A stretch of DNA of 64,000 nt from Tetrahymena thermophila SB210 (taxonomy: Eukaryota; Ciliophora; Oligohymenophorea; Hymenostomatida; Tetrahymenidae): the NCBI RefSeq assembly GCF_000189635.1, contig NW_002476463.1:62001-126000 (forward strand), given 5' to 3'. A program made the translations under genes and the position numbers. Positions 13,085 to 26,084 of the stretch are shown in pieces (position 1 is the stretch's first letter; every line of letters starts with the position of its first letter). The notes under the pieces were generated by a model, which was not told the DNA's origin, did no database searches, and saw only the letters and a list, made by a program, of their open reading frames with translations.

Positions 13085-14966
13085 GATATAAAATATTTCT
13101 AAAATTTGCAAAAATGATAATAAAATAAAATAATTTTTATCAAGAATGCTTTATTCTCCTTTACACATCTAAGCAAATAATAAGTAAAATATAATAATAA
13201 TCAATTTTGAGTTTAATTTAATTAATAATACAACTTATATAAAAAATATTAAATCTTCAATTATTAATTAATTAATTTTTTAGTCCATTAATATGGAAAA
13301 TACTACCAAATAAATACATAAATCCTAAACTAAATTAGATATTCATTGTTGTTTTTGTTTGTATTCTTACAAACAACTAAATAAATACACACATACTGAC
13401 AATCAATTTTTAAAGTCAATAAAAAATGAGGAATAAGAGGAAAATTCATATGTTTGTGCTGCTTTTAAACAATGAATATGAAGAAATTTGAATAGTATGG
13501 TTTAAGATGTTTAACTTTTAAATCATAAACTATTTTCTACTAAAATATAAATAAATTTATTTATAATTAAAATCCTTTTGATTCATAAATTAAATAAATT
13601 AACATTAAATTATCTCAAGAGAAAACAATCTACTTAAGCAATTTATATTAATATGTACTAAATATATACACTTTAACTAACTTTATACCACATATTAACT
13701 ATACTAAAACAAAAGAACTTTAACAAATAAGAGGATATGGCAAGTTTTATAATAGAAACAAACGCAAGTTTTATATTTAAATTGTTATCAATAATTATTA
13801 CTTAAAATGCATTTTTCGTTTGCCTTTGAAACTTTTTTTGTATCTAAAATATCAATTAATGTTAATTGTCTATTTCAGTTTTTCCTTTTTATATTTTTTA
13901 TAAAAAAAATTATATTTTTTTAGGAATTACTTTCGAGCATTTGAAATTATTTAAATAAAATTTGCATCAAATAACTCCTTAATTTTACTTTCTATTTTCA
14001 TTTAAAGTTCATATTTAAATAAGCTAAATGAATAATTTTTATCATTGATAAAAAAAGTTATGATATGCATTTATTTTTTTAATTTTTGATTTAATCTTCA
14101 AAACAAAAGCAGATAAAATTTTTGCTAATTTTTTTTTGAAGATTTAATTTATTTTTCTTAAAATCTTCTTTTATAAAATATATTTTGACCTTTTCATTTA
14201 CAGAGAAGTAATTTTATTTATTATAGAGATTTAATTTAATACATAAAAATACCTTTATGGAAAACATTAACTAAGAATTAAAAAAAGATCTTTTGTGATC
14301 TAAGTGATGATATGACATAGGTAATTTACTTTAAAATTTTCAGGTTCTTATCTAAAAATATTCTATATATAGACAGTTTTTGCCAACACAAATATATTTA
14401 TAGAAATTTTGTAACATTTCTATCAGAATAGATAAAGAAAAATATATTGGATTGAATTCCTTGTTGTAAACCATTAAACTCAACTAAAATAGCATAATAT
14501 CAATGTAATTAATTTAAAATAGGAGAAATAAGTTAGTTTATGAAGGAGCATGCTTAAAGAAAAATACTATTTTATTAACAATTAAGCTATTTGCTTAGTA
14601 GATTATAGTGTATTTAAGAAACTAACTAATAGACCTGAAGTTAGAAAATAAATGTTTAGTTTGTTCTATTAAATTATTAATTGATCGAAAAAAATACATC
14701 AATTTATCAAACAAAAAATAGATACTAACATACTTTTTAAAAAGAATCTATATATTAGCTATTACATATTATTTTGCTGACTGGCTAATTCCTTCCATTC
14801 CTTTATAATTAGTAAAAAAACATTAAAAATAACATAAATATAATTTCTATCAATAAGAATCTAAAAAAAATATATTCAAGAATCAAAAGCTAGCAAAAAT
14901 TATATCAAATTTTCACAAGAAAACTTAAATTTAGTAGCAGTTTTATAACTAAACAAATTCGTTTAG
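13085..14966. other. intergenic, no gene seen
   Basis: About 1.9 kb of AT-rich DNA lies between two plus-strand genes. Short ATG-initiated frames, such as one near 14259, end within about 15 codons. No repeat or motif stands out. Confidence 0.55.
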
Positions 14967-17900
14967 ATGACAGAATTGAGATAATAAACAAGCTTCGAGA
15001 TGGAGAACTTAGAAGCTTAGTTTAATTTAGTAGATTAGGTAGATGACATCAAAGAAATAGAGCAAAATAATAATAAATTGATTAAGAGTCTAAATAGATT
15101 CAAAAGGTAGTCTTGTATCTTCGTTGATTCAAATCAAAAAGATATCAACTAAAAGTACAATTAACTCCTTAACAAAGAATATGTTGATTTAACAAATGAA
15201 TTAGATAGTTCAGTAAAGTTTTATATCTAATCAATAGCTGTTCTTTTGCTAAACATTTTTTATTAACATAATTAGGCTGTTATCCATATTTTGATGAAAT
15301 AAGAAAAGAATAAATAAGAGCAGAACTTCATTAAAAATGCAATTTAAGGACTTTAGTTATTTAAAGAGCATAAAAATTTATTAACAGCTCAAGGATTTGG
15401 AAATCACTTGCTAACATAAATGAAAGTGGAGTTTCACGAAAAAAATAATGTTATCTTTCACTATGGTATTAATATTAATTTTTAATTGGTTCTTTTTGTA
15501 GCAAAAATTGCTTTATAAAATTAATTAAATACTGAAAAATATGTTAAATGTTTCGAAAAATAAATGAATTATCTTATACTTTTATCTTGATTAAGATATT
15601 CCAGTGTATTCATTCCAAATAAATGAATAAATACATAAACATTCATAAGCTTTATTAAGCGAATTTATTTTTTATGAAAGTTTAGTAGGATTTTTCTAAA
15701 TATTATTTGTTTTTATTAAAAATCAGGTGAATACGGTAATAAATACTACATTTTACTCAAAGGTAATTTTAAGATTATATTTAATCTCTCTATTTAATTC
15801 TTAATTAATACTATAAATTTAAGGAAAGCTTGATCTTATGATGCCAAAAAGTGAATGCATTGAAGAAAATAACTTAAGAATGGAAAAAGGCTTACCTTCA
15901 ATTCCTTATTTCTAAGAATACAAGTAATATTATATTTATGTAATAACTTAGATATTTATGTTAAGTTGTTTAGAAACACACCTGAAGAATTACCAGATGA
16001 AACATTTGAATAATACATGGAGAGAATATATCCTAGATTAGGACATATTAAAACATTTCTACCTGGTGAAGCATTTGGTGAAATTGCATTAATGACAAAC
16101 CAGCAAAGGTAAAGTTTTTTCAAATTAAACTATGATTAAAATAATTTTAATATAGAACTGGATCTATTATAGCAAGGGAAGATTCTTACACTTTGGTTAT
16201 AACTAAGTCAGCCTTTCATGAACTTTTAGGAAAATTTCACGAATTCATGCAAATGCAGAAATTAATTTTTTTGCAATAATTCTTTTTCTTAAAGTAGATT
16301 CCTAGTTCAAAATTGCTATCTATTATTTAGCTCATGAAAATCTTTACATTCCAGAGAAACAATGTTATATATAATTAAAATTAAAGTATTAGTGGAATTT
16401 ACTTTATTAAAGAAGGAGAAGTATAAATATCCACAAAAATAACTTAAATTGATGAAGAAAACTAAGATGAAAGTTAAAAACTCAAAATAAGATTTAGAAA
16501 CATCAAAAAATCAGAAAAAGTCATTATTAAAGCCACAAATTCTTTCTTCGGAGAAGAAGAAATTATTTTAGGATAACATAGTAGAAACTCAAAAGCTATT
16601 TGTATTAGTGAAACTTGCTAAGTATTCCTTCTTTCAAGAGATGTATAAATCATTATTAAATTCTAATTAAATTAATTTTACATACCATAGATTTCTATAA
16701 TTATTCCACAATTTTAATTCATTTTTTTTCGAAAATTTTTTTTTTAAAACTCAAGTAAAAAATCTTAAAATTAACATTTTTTAATTTTAATAAATTTAAA
16801 ATTTACAAAAAAATATTAAAAATAAAAATTGTTGTTTTAATTTTATATATAAATTAAAATAATTAGATCTTGCAAACTTATGGAAAATTATATGATATTG
16901 TTAAGAAGCTTAAATAAAATTATGATTTAAAATTAAAATGGGAGGAATAACGCACTTAAAATATACAAAATGTGCAAAAATAGAATGAGGAGAATATTAA
17001 TACTCTTAATTAGAACAAAGTCAAAGAGATAAATTTATCAAAATACATTTTAGAAAGTAGTCTACCTAAAGGCAGAGTAAATTAAAGTGGCATTCCTATA
17101 TACACAAATGGCAGTGATGATTAATTAGAAAATAATGCATCTTCTTAGATGGAAGGATAAGGTATGTCAATGAGTTCCAAAAAGTATAGAAAATTATCTT
17201 ACAATATGGAAATATAAACCATGTCTAGTCCTAAGAATTAAAATAAACTTGAATTAAACAATAATTTCCTTTAGGTTCAAAATTAAGAGAGAGATAATAA
17301 TTTTCATATTTAAAATGGTTTTTCTAGTTAAAGTTCAAGTTTGAAACGCCAGTAGCCATACTTAAGTCCTTAACCTTCTTAAATGAAAACTTAAAATTAA
17401 ACAATGACCCCAGAAACTAACTACACAGGCCGTAAGAGTTTTCAGAGTAATATTTTTAAAAAACAAGGGAGCAAGGAAGATATCTTAGAATCCTACAATG
17501 GATTTGGCGATAATATAAAAGAAAAAAATAAATTATAAAAATCTCCATCTTTTAATTATCAATTCAAGTAAAGAAATCCCAACTAAGATATTTAACTCAA
17601 TCTACAAACAAACAATTAATAAAATTCAAATACAAGTTCATAATTATCTATTCAAAGCTTTCAAAATACTTATGCCTTTGGTAATCCTTCGTCAAACAAT
17701 AAAATTTAATCCAGTACTAACAACAGTAGAGAAACTTCAGCTGAAAGATTATTTTTTGATTCGAGCCATAATGAATTTGAGTCAATGCTCAAAAAATAAA
17801 CTTAACTTAAGCAAGAAATTTTAAAATAAATCAGTAAATCTAAAAATCCAACTCTTGATGGACTCACAGAAATAAATAAATAAAGAATAGATTTTAAAAT

Positions 17901-19011
17901 ACGCAAATAGAACAATTAATTTTTGCCAACAACACCCAAAACAATGAGAAACTCGTAATCATAAAGTCTTAACTACATTTAAAGTTCAAGCAAAATTTCT
18001 TAAGCTAAAAGCTAAACTTTCATTCCTTTAGATGCTCAAGGAATGAATGATAACATATTTAGTTTAAATTCAGAAAGCAAAAATAGCATAAATAGTAACA
18101 ATGGAGTTTAGTAATATGCCAGCTTTTCTTATTTTCCTCCAAATGGTAGCAATACTAACATTACTGATAGAGTTGTAGTGGTACCTGCTTCAATGGCTAA
18201 TTAAAAAATGCAATTGAATTTTTTCTCAACTAAAGTCTAAGGAAATGATTAGCTTTAACTACCTTCTTTATCTCAATAATAATAATAATAATTATAACAG
18301 TAATAAACTTTAGAGAAACCAATTTAGCTGCATAATCAACCCTCAATTTAAATAAATAACAACTAACCCACTTTATATTAATTGGACACTCTTTTAGAAG
18401 AAGATGATGAAAATAGTCCTCTTAAATTTGGTAAAAAACTTAGAATATAAATGGCAAGCTAGTAAAATATGACAGAAAATGGGTCTCATCCAGCTTCTTA
18501 GTTAAATTTCAATTACAATTAAAATGAAAAAGATTTAGAATTATAAAAAAATGCTTAGATTTTATGTAAAAAATTTTAACTTGGTAAAAAAGTGGTAAAA
18601 TATATCTAAAACAGAAAGTTCTACAATGAAAAGTTAGTTATTGACTTAGAAAAATAAATGAAGATACCTTCAAATTCCAATACATTTAATTAATTTGATG
18701 AATTTATAAACCAGAAAAACTCTTCTTAGGTATCACCGTTGAATAATCTGGTAGATCAAAACCCATAGAAAGAAGTTATCATACAGGTTAAAGTACATAA
18801 GAGGGGTGGTAGTATAATTTAACCTCCTACTTAATAAATTTAACACCACAATGTATAGTAGCCCATCCAATCTAATGCATAAAATCAGCTTTTGTAATAA
18901 GATGAAAAGCAAAGTCATAGAAGAAGATTTACATATGATGCAAATTTCCATAGAGTATAGGTTAAAAAAGATTAGCTCAATTAACAATAATAAAACCAAA
19001 ATAATAGTTGA
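14967..19011 (+). CDS. protein with two cyclic nucleotide-binding domains and long Q/N-rich tail
   Basis: Six exons (14967-15465, 15727-15762, 15824-15923, 15974-16108, 16156-16642, 16867-19011) total 3,402 nt, or 1,133 residues. An N-terminal alpha-helical region precedes two cNMP-binding domains. Domain 1 (about 150-280) shows GEYGNKYYILLKGK and a phosphate-binding cassette with FGEIAL at 246-251 and Arg257. Domain 2 (about 300-430) has GIYFIKEGEV and FFGEEEIILG followed by Arg. The remaining 700 or so residues are Gln/Asn/Ser-rich. No kinase, channel or PKA-R inhibitor segment is present, so it is a cyclic-nucleotide sensor of unknown output. Exon 2 is only 36 nt and intron 3 only 50 bp. 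The exon 5 donor at 16643 (GTATAA) is the least certain junction. An in-frame second ATG at 15000 is an alternative start. Confidence 0.85.
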
Positions 19012-19842
19012 ATATTTAAAGCCTAATTCATCATTTTTTTGTTGATAAGATGAGATTTATTCAAGTTGAAAACAACATGTTTTATCAAAAATAAAAATAA
19101 TTATGAATGAATTAGTTATAAATAAAAAATAATCAAATAAAACAAATAAATATATTATTATCATCTTTAAATTAAATAATTATATCAAATTTATTCCCTA
19201 TAATAAAAAATATTAACAATTTATTCTTATCTTAGTCAATTTTTTACAAAAATGTAGCAATTAAATTAATAAATTTATATTAGTATCAAATGGTAGACAA
19301 TTTATTAGTTAGTTTTTCTTATTGTAATGAAAATTAAAATATTGTTATTTTTTATACATACTTAATTTTTATAAAAAACTAATTTAAATTTTGCAAAGAA
19401 ATATTATAATATTAAAGTTTTTACTTTTTATATTTTAATTTTTTAAATGAAAACATAAAATGGTTTTTAAATATATCTATTAATACAATTTGTATTGGAT
19501 AACATTGAATTCAATTAATAATAAAGTGTTTAATAATGACTTAAAAAAATGATAAGATAGAGCATTTAAATATTAAAAATCTTATAGAATTTGAGGATAT
19601 CTCTCCCTCCTAATTCAATTTTTGAAATAAATTCAAATTATCAAAAATTGAAAATAAATTAAAGAATCTATCTATCTATTTATTATTTATATCAATAATT
19701 TAAAGAATTAAGTAATAATCAATTTTACAAAATTTCAGATATTTATTTCTAAGATAAACTTCATAGTTTTTAGAAAATTTTAAAAAGTCAAACAGATCTT
19801 TAAAAGGAATTAATATATTAGGTCACTAATAACAGTATTAAA
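19012..19842. other. intergenic, likely promoter of the RRM gene
   Basis: This 830-bp AT-rich spacer lies between two plus-strand genes. No coding frame or repeat was recognised. Confidence 0.55.
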
Positions 19843-20763
19843 ATGAGCTATAGAGTTTATATAGGTAAGACAGCAGGAGTAAGCAAAGAAGATCTTTTTG
19901 CTCTTTGTCAAACATTCGGCAGCATTAGTGATTTTATGATGAAGGAAACTTATGCCTTTGTAGAATACTCAAATGAAATTGATGCAAAAAAAGCTGTTAT
20001 TGAGCTTGATGGACGTTTTATTAATGGTCACAGAATTATGGCAGAACCAGCTAAGATAAAGGGAGTAAGTGAAAATGTTGATTTAGCACAACATCCTAGA
20101 ATATATGTTGGTAGACTTTAAAAAAGTGTCCAAAGAGAAGACCTTTTAAACTTATTTGGACGTTATGGCGAAATTACAGATATTATGAGAAAAGAAGACT
20201 ATGCTTTTATAGAATTTGGAGATAGTTCTTTTGCTGCTTAAGCTGTTAAAGAAATGAATGGATATAATCTCAATGGAACAAAGATAGTGGTAGAAGGAGC
20301 TAGACCCAAAGATGAAGCAAAAGAAATCAAAACAACTCGTTTGTACATTGGTAAAATAGGTCCTTAAATTAAGAAGCAAGATCTTGTAATTACATTTGGA
20401 GGTTATGGTGAATTAGTTGATATATTAATGAAAGATGATTATGCTTTTGTTGAATTTACAACTACTCATGCTGCAGCCAAAGCTTTAGCTTCAATGAATG
20501 GAGCTCGTTTAGCTGGTACCAAAATTGTAGTTGAAGAAGCCAGACCAAAAGAAGGAGCTTCAGTTTAAACACAGTAAAGCACAACAAACAAAAGAGTACC
20601 ATTAAATCCTCTTTTATAATAGTAACAATTATTTTCTAGCACAGATGCTTCAACAGGATAAGCAGCTAAATTTAACATGAGGGGAAGAAGATTATCTCCA
20701 AGAAGATCAATTTCTCGTTCCCGCTCTAGATCTTATGAAAAGAAAAATAGTAAAAAGATTTGA
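19843..20763 (+). CDS. three-RRM SR-like RNA-binding protein
   Basis: Intronless gene, 306 residues. Three RNA-recognition motifs lie at about residues 4-72, 86-157 and 166-236. Each opens with an RNP2-like strand (RVYIGK, RIYVGRL, RLYIGKI) and carries an RNP1-like strand (YAFVEY, YAFIEF, YAFVEF). A Gln-rich linker leads to a short C-terminal RS-type tail (SPRRSISRSRSRS), as in SR splicing factors. Each RRM has the compact loop typical of SR-protein RRM1. A role in pre-mRNA splicing or mRNA handling is inferred from this architecture. Three tandem RRMs are unusual for classical SR proteins, which have one or two. Codon use is more biased and GC is higher than in its neighbours, suggesting good expression. 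Confidence 0.92.
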
Positions 20764-21402
20764 AAAATGTTATTTTAATAAAGCAAGTTGAAACTTGTTA
20801 TCTTATATTAGAGTTATGATTAAAGAGGTATTAGAGTTTGAAAAATGATTAAAAACAAGCAAATTTTTCTTTTAAAAAGAAATGAATTTGATTACTAAAT
20901 TAACTAATTAACCAATAATAATGCATACATTTATTTACAGATAAAAAATATTCGTTCAATATAAATTAATAATTTTATTTTAAAGCTATTTGATATTATG
21001 CTAATACTGTTTGTTTAATTATTTTAATTGTTATTTATTATCCTAAAATTATATTTTATTACAATTTATTGCTTTTCATTGCATAAAAATAAAGTTTTTT
21101 ATTTAATAAATAAAAATCATAAATAAAAAAATAATTTTAATCCAGTTTTTTTTAATTTTATTAATAAAAATTCATTAAAAGAAAATAATATAATTAAATT
21201 ATAACTTAATATGTATTACAAATTTAATTAACCTTAAAATTGATGAAAATAATAAATAAATTAACAAAATTAATATATTTATCAGTTTTCAGAAGAAATA
21301 TAATAAAGCTATAAAATTATAGGCAATAAAGAAATGATGATAGTGACGTGATATGATGAAGAGTAATGTTGGTGATGATAATTATAAATTGTTTTTTTAA
21401 CT
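20764..21402. other. convergent intergenic spacer
   Basis: These 640 bp lie between the 3' ends of the RRM gene (plus) and the transmembrane gene (minus). The stretch is A/T-rich with no coding signal. Both 3' UTRs and polyadenylation sites must lie here. Confidence 0.6.
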
Positions 21403-24082
21403 TCACTATATTAAACCTGTTTCGTTTTATTTAGAATAAAATTCTTTAGGTAATTAAAGTAATTCTTCTATTGGGACTTAGTCACAACTTTTTTCTAATT
21501 CACTTAAGTTTGATAAAATCTCAACTTTAAAACACTTTTCTTTACATTTTATTTGTTGAAATTCTTAAGTGCAATAATTAGTGTTGTTAGTTTATTACAT
21601 TTTATATTAGGGGGAGTATGATTCTGAAGCATTCTCTTAAGAAGCTTCATCCTTGATTGAATTATTATTGGTGATATCTTCATCGCTTGACAAACCTCCA
21701 AAGATTCCAATCAAATTTGAATCCAGTAAATTCATAATTTTGTAATCTAAAATAGAAGGATCTTATTTATTTAATATATTCTTATATGCAAAATAAGCAT
21801 CTTTTGCCTTTTCAATTTCAGATCGGTTATCCTGATAAAGCAAATCTAATTCACTCTGCTATTTATCTTTCCCACTCTTATATTAAGCTATATCAGGATT
21901 TATTGTTGGTTTTGGCATATATTCAAATAGCTATATTTGATCAGAGTCAAGTAAAAGTCTTTTTAATTTATCCACTTCAAATAACTTTTTTACTATGTAA
22001 AAGATGTCAAGTTTTTAATAGAGCTTTTCTAGACTATAATCAATGATTTTTTGCTTTTTTTTCATCTTCCCAAAAGGAAAAATAAGGGATTTGAAGTAGT
22101 CCCAAACAGTCATTTTCATGCTGTTTGTTTATTCATTCATTAATTTTTAAAAATAATCTTCAACAAGCTTGCCATCTTACTTTTAAATTATTTTTTTCAA
22201 TTTATTTGCTTACTTTTAGCTTAAGTTTTGTAATATTTCAGTATTTTTTTTTGAAGGACTCCTAATGAAACTCCCGCACTTTTCTGAAAGAAGGTAACCT
22301 AAAATTTGCTTTTGTTCATTTTATGTTATATTTCTATTTTCTGTGTCTTTTTGTTTTTTAGAAAATCTTCGATTTGGGGAACTAGTTTTACAATCTTGCA
22401 AATTTATTTATTTGCCTAAATCCTGTATTTTTATGCCTTGCTCATTCACTTTATTGCTTGATTCGATTGTTTTTTAGTTCAAATCACTAACTCTAAATTT
22501 TAAATCAAAGAGTTGATTTTCATTCTTTTACTTTGTTTTATGCAAAAATTAAAATTGCGATTATTGATCAATCTAAATATTAGTAGCACTTTGATATGAT
22601 TAAGTAGGAGTATTAATAACTGAATGTTTTCTGCTATTCTAGCCACTTACAGAAATATCAAATCGTTTTTTTAAATCAGTTAATTTCCTATGAGGACTGA
22701 ATTAATTCTAATTTATTTGTGTGTATTCTGCTTAGAGTTACTAAGTAGTATTCATTTGCTAAGTATTATTTTATTTATTGAATCTCAGTTTTTCTTTAAG
22801 CTCATTTACAACAATTTATTTTTCATTTGTATTGTTATCTGATTTAACTGAGTCTTCAAAATTAAATGCCTGCTTAATTAATCTTTGATTTAGTTTTAGC
22901 TATGAAACCTTTGTACATATCAAATATCCTATTGCTAAGAGACTTTAAGTAAAACCACCTATTTCAGATATTATATTGTTAAAACTTTAATATGACCTTT
23001 TGAAGGAGCCCTCTTTTTGCTTTTCAAACCTAAACACTATGCTCAAGTAGTAATCTTAGAACTATGGTGGAAAAATCTTTATTATAAATATCAAAATGTT
23101 AATTCAATCCCACAAACAAAATTAATGAATGAAAAAGAAAACAATAATTTATTAGAAAATACTTGCAAAAATTAAACATAAATTTAATCAAAATTTGATT
23201 GGTTATTTAAAATTAATCTCTTTGATTAGTGGAAATAAATAAGGCTAAAATATAAGTTACAGAAGACTCGTAAAAACTGTATGCTGGAAATCTTTAAGAA
23301 ATAAAATCTGAAAAAAACCAACCAAAATCAGAGTAGACATAGTTATTTCTCAGATACAAATACACTATTTTTGGCATAAGAATGCTTGTCGGCCAGAACA
23401 TATCTCTTGAATAGACCTTAAACGGATTATCTTTCACAGTTGGGTCCACATAAGAGTCAGATAATTGCATTGCAAAATTAGAATTCAGCAGTTATTTATT
23501 AATCACATCATCTGGCTTGCAATTTTATGTGCATTTTTTAACTTTTAGTTGAATTTCTGAATAAATGTCAGATGTATAATCTCCTTAGATTTAAAAAATT
23601 GAATCTGGTGGCAGGCAATACATATTTGTGTAATTCAATTTTAGATAATAATGAAGATTGTCTTTGTTTTTGAAATTTTCTTATGTACAAGGTTTTAATT
23701 CTATATTCACCTTCTACCATTCTTATTCATATAGATTTGAAGTTTCATTCAGTTTTTTTACCTTTTGATTCCATGAAGCGGAAACAGTATAAATGCTTTC
23801 ATCAATATAATAATTAGATGTAACAGTATCTTCCATACCGAAAGCTATAGGAAAAGTTTCACTTGATACCTAAAAAGGAGCTGGATCATCAACTTATCTT
23901 TCACTATAAATAACTTAAGGATTAACTCTTTAAACAACGTCTTAAATTATGAAAAACAAACGAAAGAATATGAACCCAATAATCAAAATAGTGACAAACG
24001 AGCCAAATTTAGTTTTATATGTTGAATACTTGTTAAATCTTAGCTAAATTTAACTACCGAAAATGTCCAATTTTGTTAGCAT
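21403..24082 (-). CDS. ciliate-type two-TM transmembrane protein
   Basis: Exons 24082-23261 and 23061-21403 give 826 residues; the intron 23062-23260 (199 bp, GTAACT...CATAG) keeps the frame. The N-terminus MLTKLDIFGSQIQLRFN, followed by a TM at 27-46, is the signature opening of a large ciliate membrane-protein family, recognised from memory. An extracytoplasmic domain of about 230 residues follows, with conserved-looking cysteines (KPC, YCLPP, KKCTQNC). The segment YYLSIVFRFE...RSYQSFNNIISEIGGF then leads into a second hydrophobic stretch (about 304-323). The C-terminal 500 residues are cytoplasmic-looking, charged and Gln/Asn-rich. No catalytic motif is visible and the function is unknown. 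Confidence 0.85.
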
Positions 24083-26013
24083 TTGTATTAATTTGAGTTA
24101 TTAGTTTATTTACTTCTTTTATACTGCTATTTTTTATAATTTAATTTTTACTTATTAATTTGTTTAGTTTTTTTTTATTTTACTGGGTAAAGAATGCATA
24201 ACATTTAAATTTGTATGGCTATAAATACTCAAACATTGAAGTTTTATTAAAAAAGATGTGTTATCATGTTTAAAAATTGCAAATTATTGTTGCTAAAAGG
24301 GCTATTTTACATTAATTGAATAATTCAATTTAATCCTATTTGTTGCCTTAAAGGTTGTCTTTCTTTCTACCTTCACTATTTTACACATCTTATAAAAAAA
24401 CTCAATCAAAATTTTGATCAAAAAGAATATTTTACACCAATAAACAAAAAATTTAATCAAAGCATTTTAATAAATTCAATTTTCATAATTCAAGCAATTC
24501 ATAACCTTTACTAAAAAAACATTGTTTCTTTCAAACAAAATAAATTAACAAATTAAAACCATATTTAAAAAACAGAACTCAATATTTATCATCTAGTTTT
24601 TAGATATACTTATTTTTAATTCAAGAGAATATTTTTTTGTGCTTAAAAATAAATATAAATATGTTCTTACTTATCTTTAAACTTAGTGTAAACTCTTGCT
24701 TGGCAATTAAAAATTTTTTTACTTTTACAAAAGTCTGTAAATTTAAATTTTGTTATTTTATTTTCTAAATCATTGACTAACTCTGAACAAATTTACAGTT
24801 TTTATAATTTCAAAAGTAAATTTTAAAAATGTTAAATTTATAGTTAGAATTTGACTTTTATTTAATTTTCATAAAATAGCCGATGGATGCTGATAATAAT
24901 GAATTTTAAATCTCTAAAGGAAGTGTAAATTATTGTATTGTTTTTCCATTTAGAAATAAATTATAAAAAAATAAAGTTTAGTATTTAAAAATTTAATCTT
25001 GCATTTTTATTTAATTTATATGATTTTCATTGGCATATTAAAAATATGCGGCAAAATGGATTTAGATACAATGATTAATAAATTTTTTGTTGAGACACGC
25101 TCATTCCTAGTTTTCCTACTCTAAGCTTTCTAAAAATTATTTTAGTTTTTTATAATTTTTTAAAGTGTTAAAAAAATAATATTTTTTAATTACAATTAAA
25201 ATTATTTATTCATTTTTTATAACCAAAAGTAAAAATATTTCTCTCAAAAATTTAGTCTTTATGCTTTTAAAATTTTCATGAGCTTTTTTAATTATTACTT
25301 GCTTTTGATTAATTTTAAGTAAATTTGTACTACTTAGCTCTTGTTTGTTTCATTTTTTTTTTTTGAGTTTACTCTGTTGTATCTTTTTTTAAACAAATTA
25401 TTTGACATGCCATAATTAAAAAATAATTTTCATTTAAATTACAATTAAATGCAAAAGATACTTTTTCTTACCCCTCCTTTCTCCTCATAACTTTGAAATT
25501 TTTAATTATTTTATCGTTTATTGGAAACAGGAGGGTTTGTTTAAGAGGAATTAATTATTTTAAGTAAATTTAATTTTTTAATTTTTTTATTTTTACAAAT
25601 AATTTATTAACTTACAAAAATATAAATGATATTAAAAATAAAAAAACAATAATAAAATCTAATATACTTTAGGTTAAAAAAAACTTTTTCAAAATATTAA
25701 AAAATAAAAAAACCTTTAATATTCAATTATTAAAACATTTAATATTTATTCGTCCTTTTTTCGTTATTTGCTTATCACTAGGAATATTTTTAAAAGACAA
25801 CTAATCTTTTTGATTTAAGACACTTGCTTTTTAATTTGAATTGTTATGATTAATTCATTGAGCTAAAATTTTATAATAAATTAGTGTAAATTTTAAATAA
25901 ATATCAAATATAATAAACTTTAAATTAAAAATTATTTCTTAAATTAATAAATAAATAAATAAAATAAAATTAGAGGAATAAAAAAGATAAAAAATTAATC
26001 AAATAAATTCAAA
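24083..26013. other. intergenic, very AT-rich
   Basis: About 1.9 kb lies upstream of the transmembrane gene and below the LRR exon array. A 46-codon frame (24883-25023, starting MDADNNEF) was seen but has no other support. No terminal exon for the LRR array could be found here. Confidence 0.5.
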
Positions 26014-26084
26014 GAGCTTTATTGTTTTAAATTAGTTTTAATAATTAAAAATATCACAATCCAAAACAAATAAACTGTTTTTAC

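Noticed and set aside
24883-25023. 46-codon frame starting MDADNNEF
   Set aside because: Too short, with a degenerate second half. It could be a first exon, but no partner exon was found.
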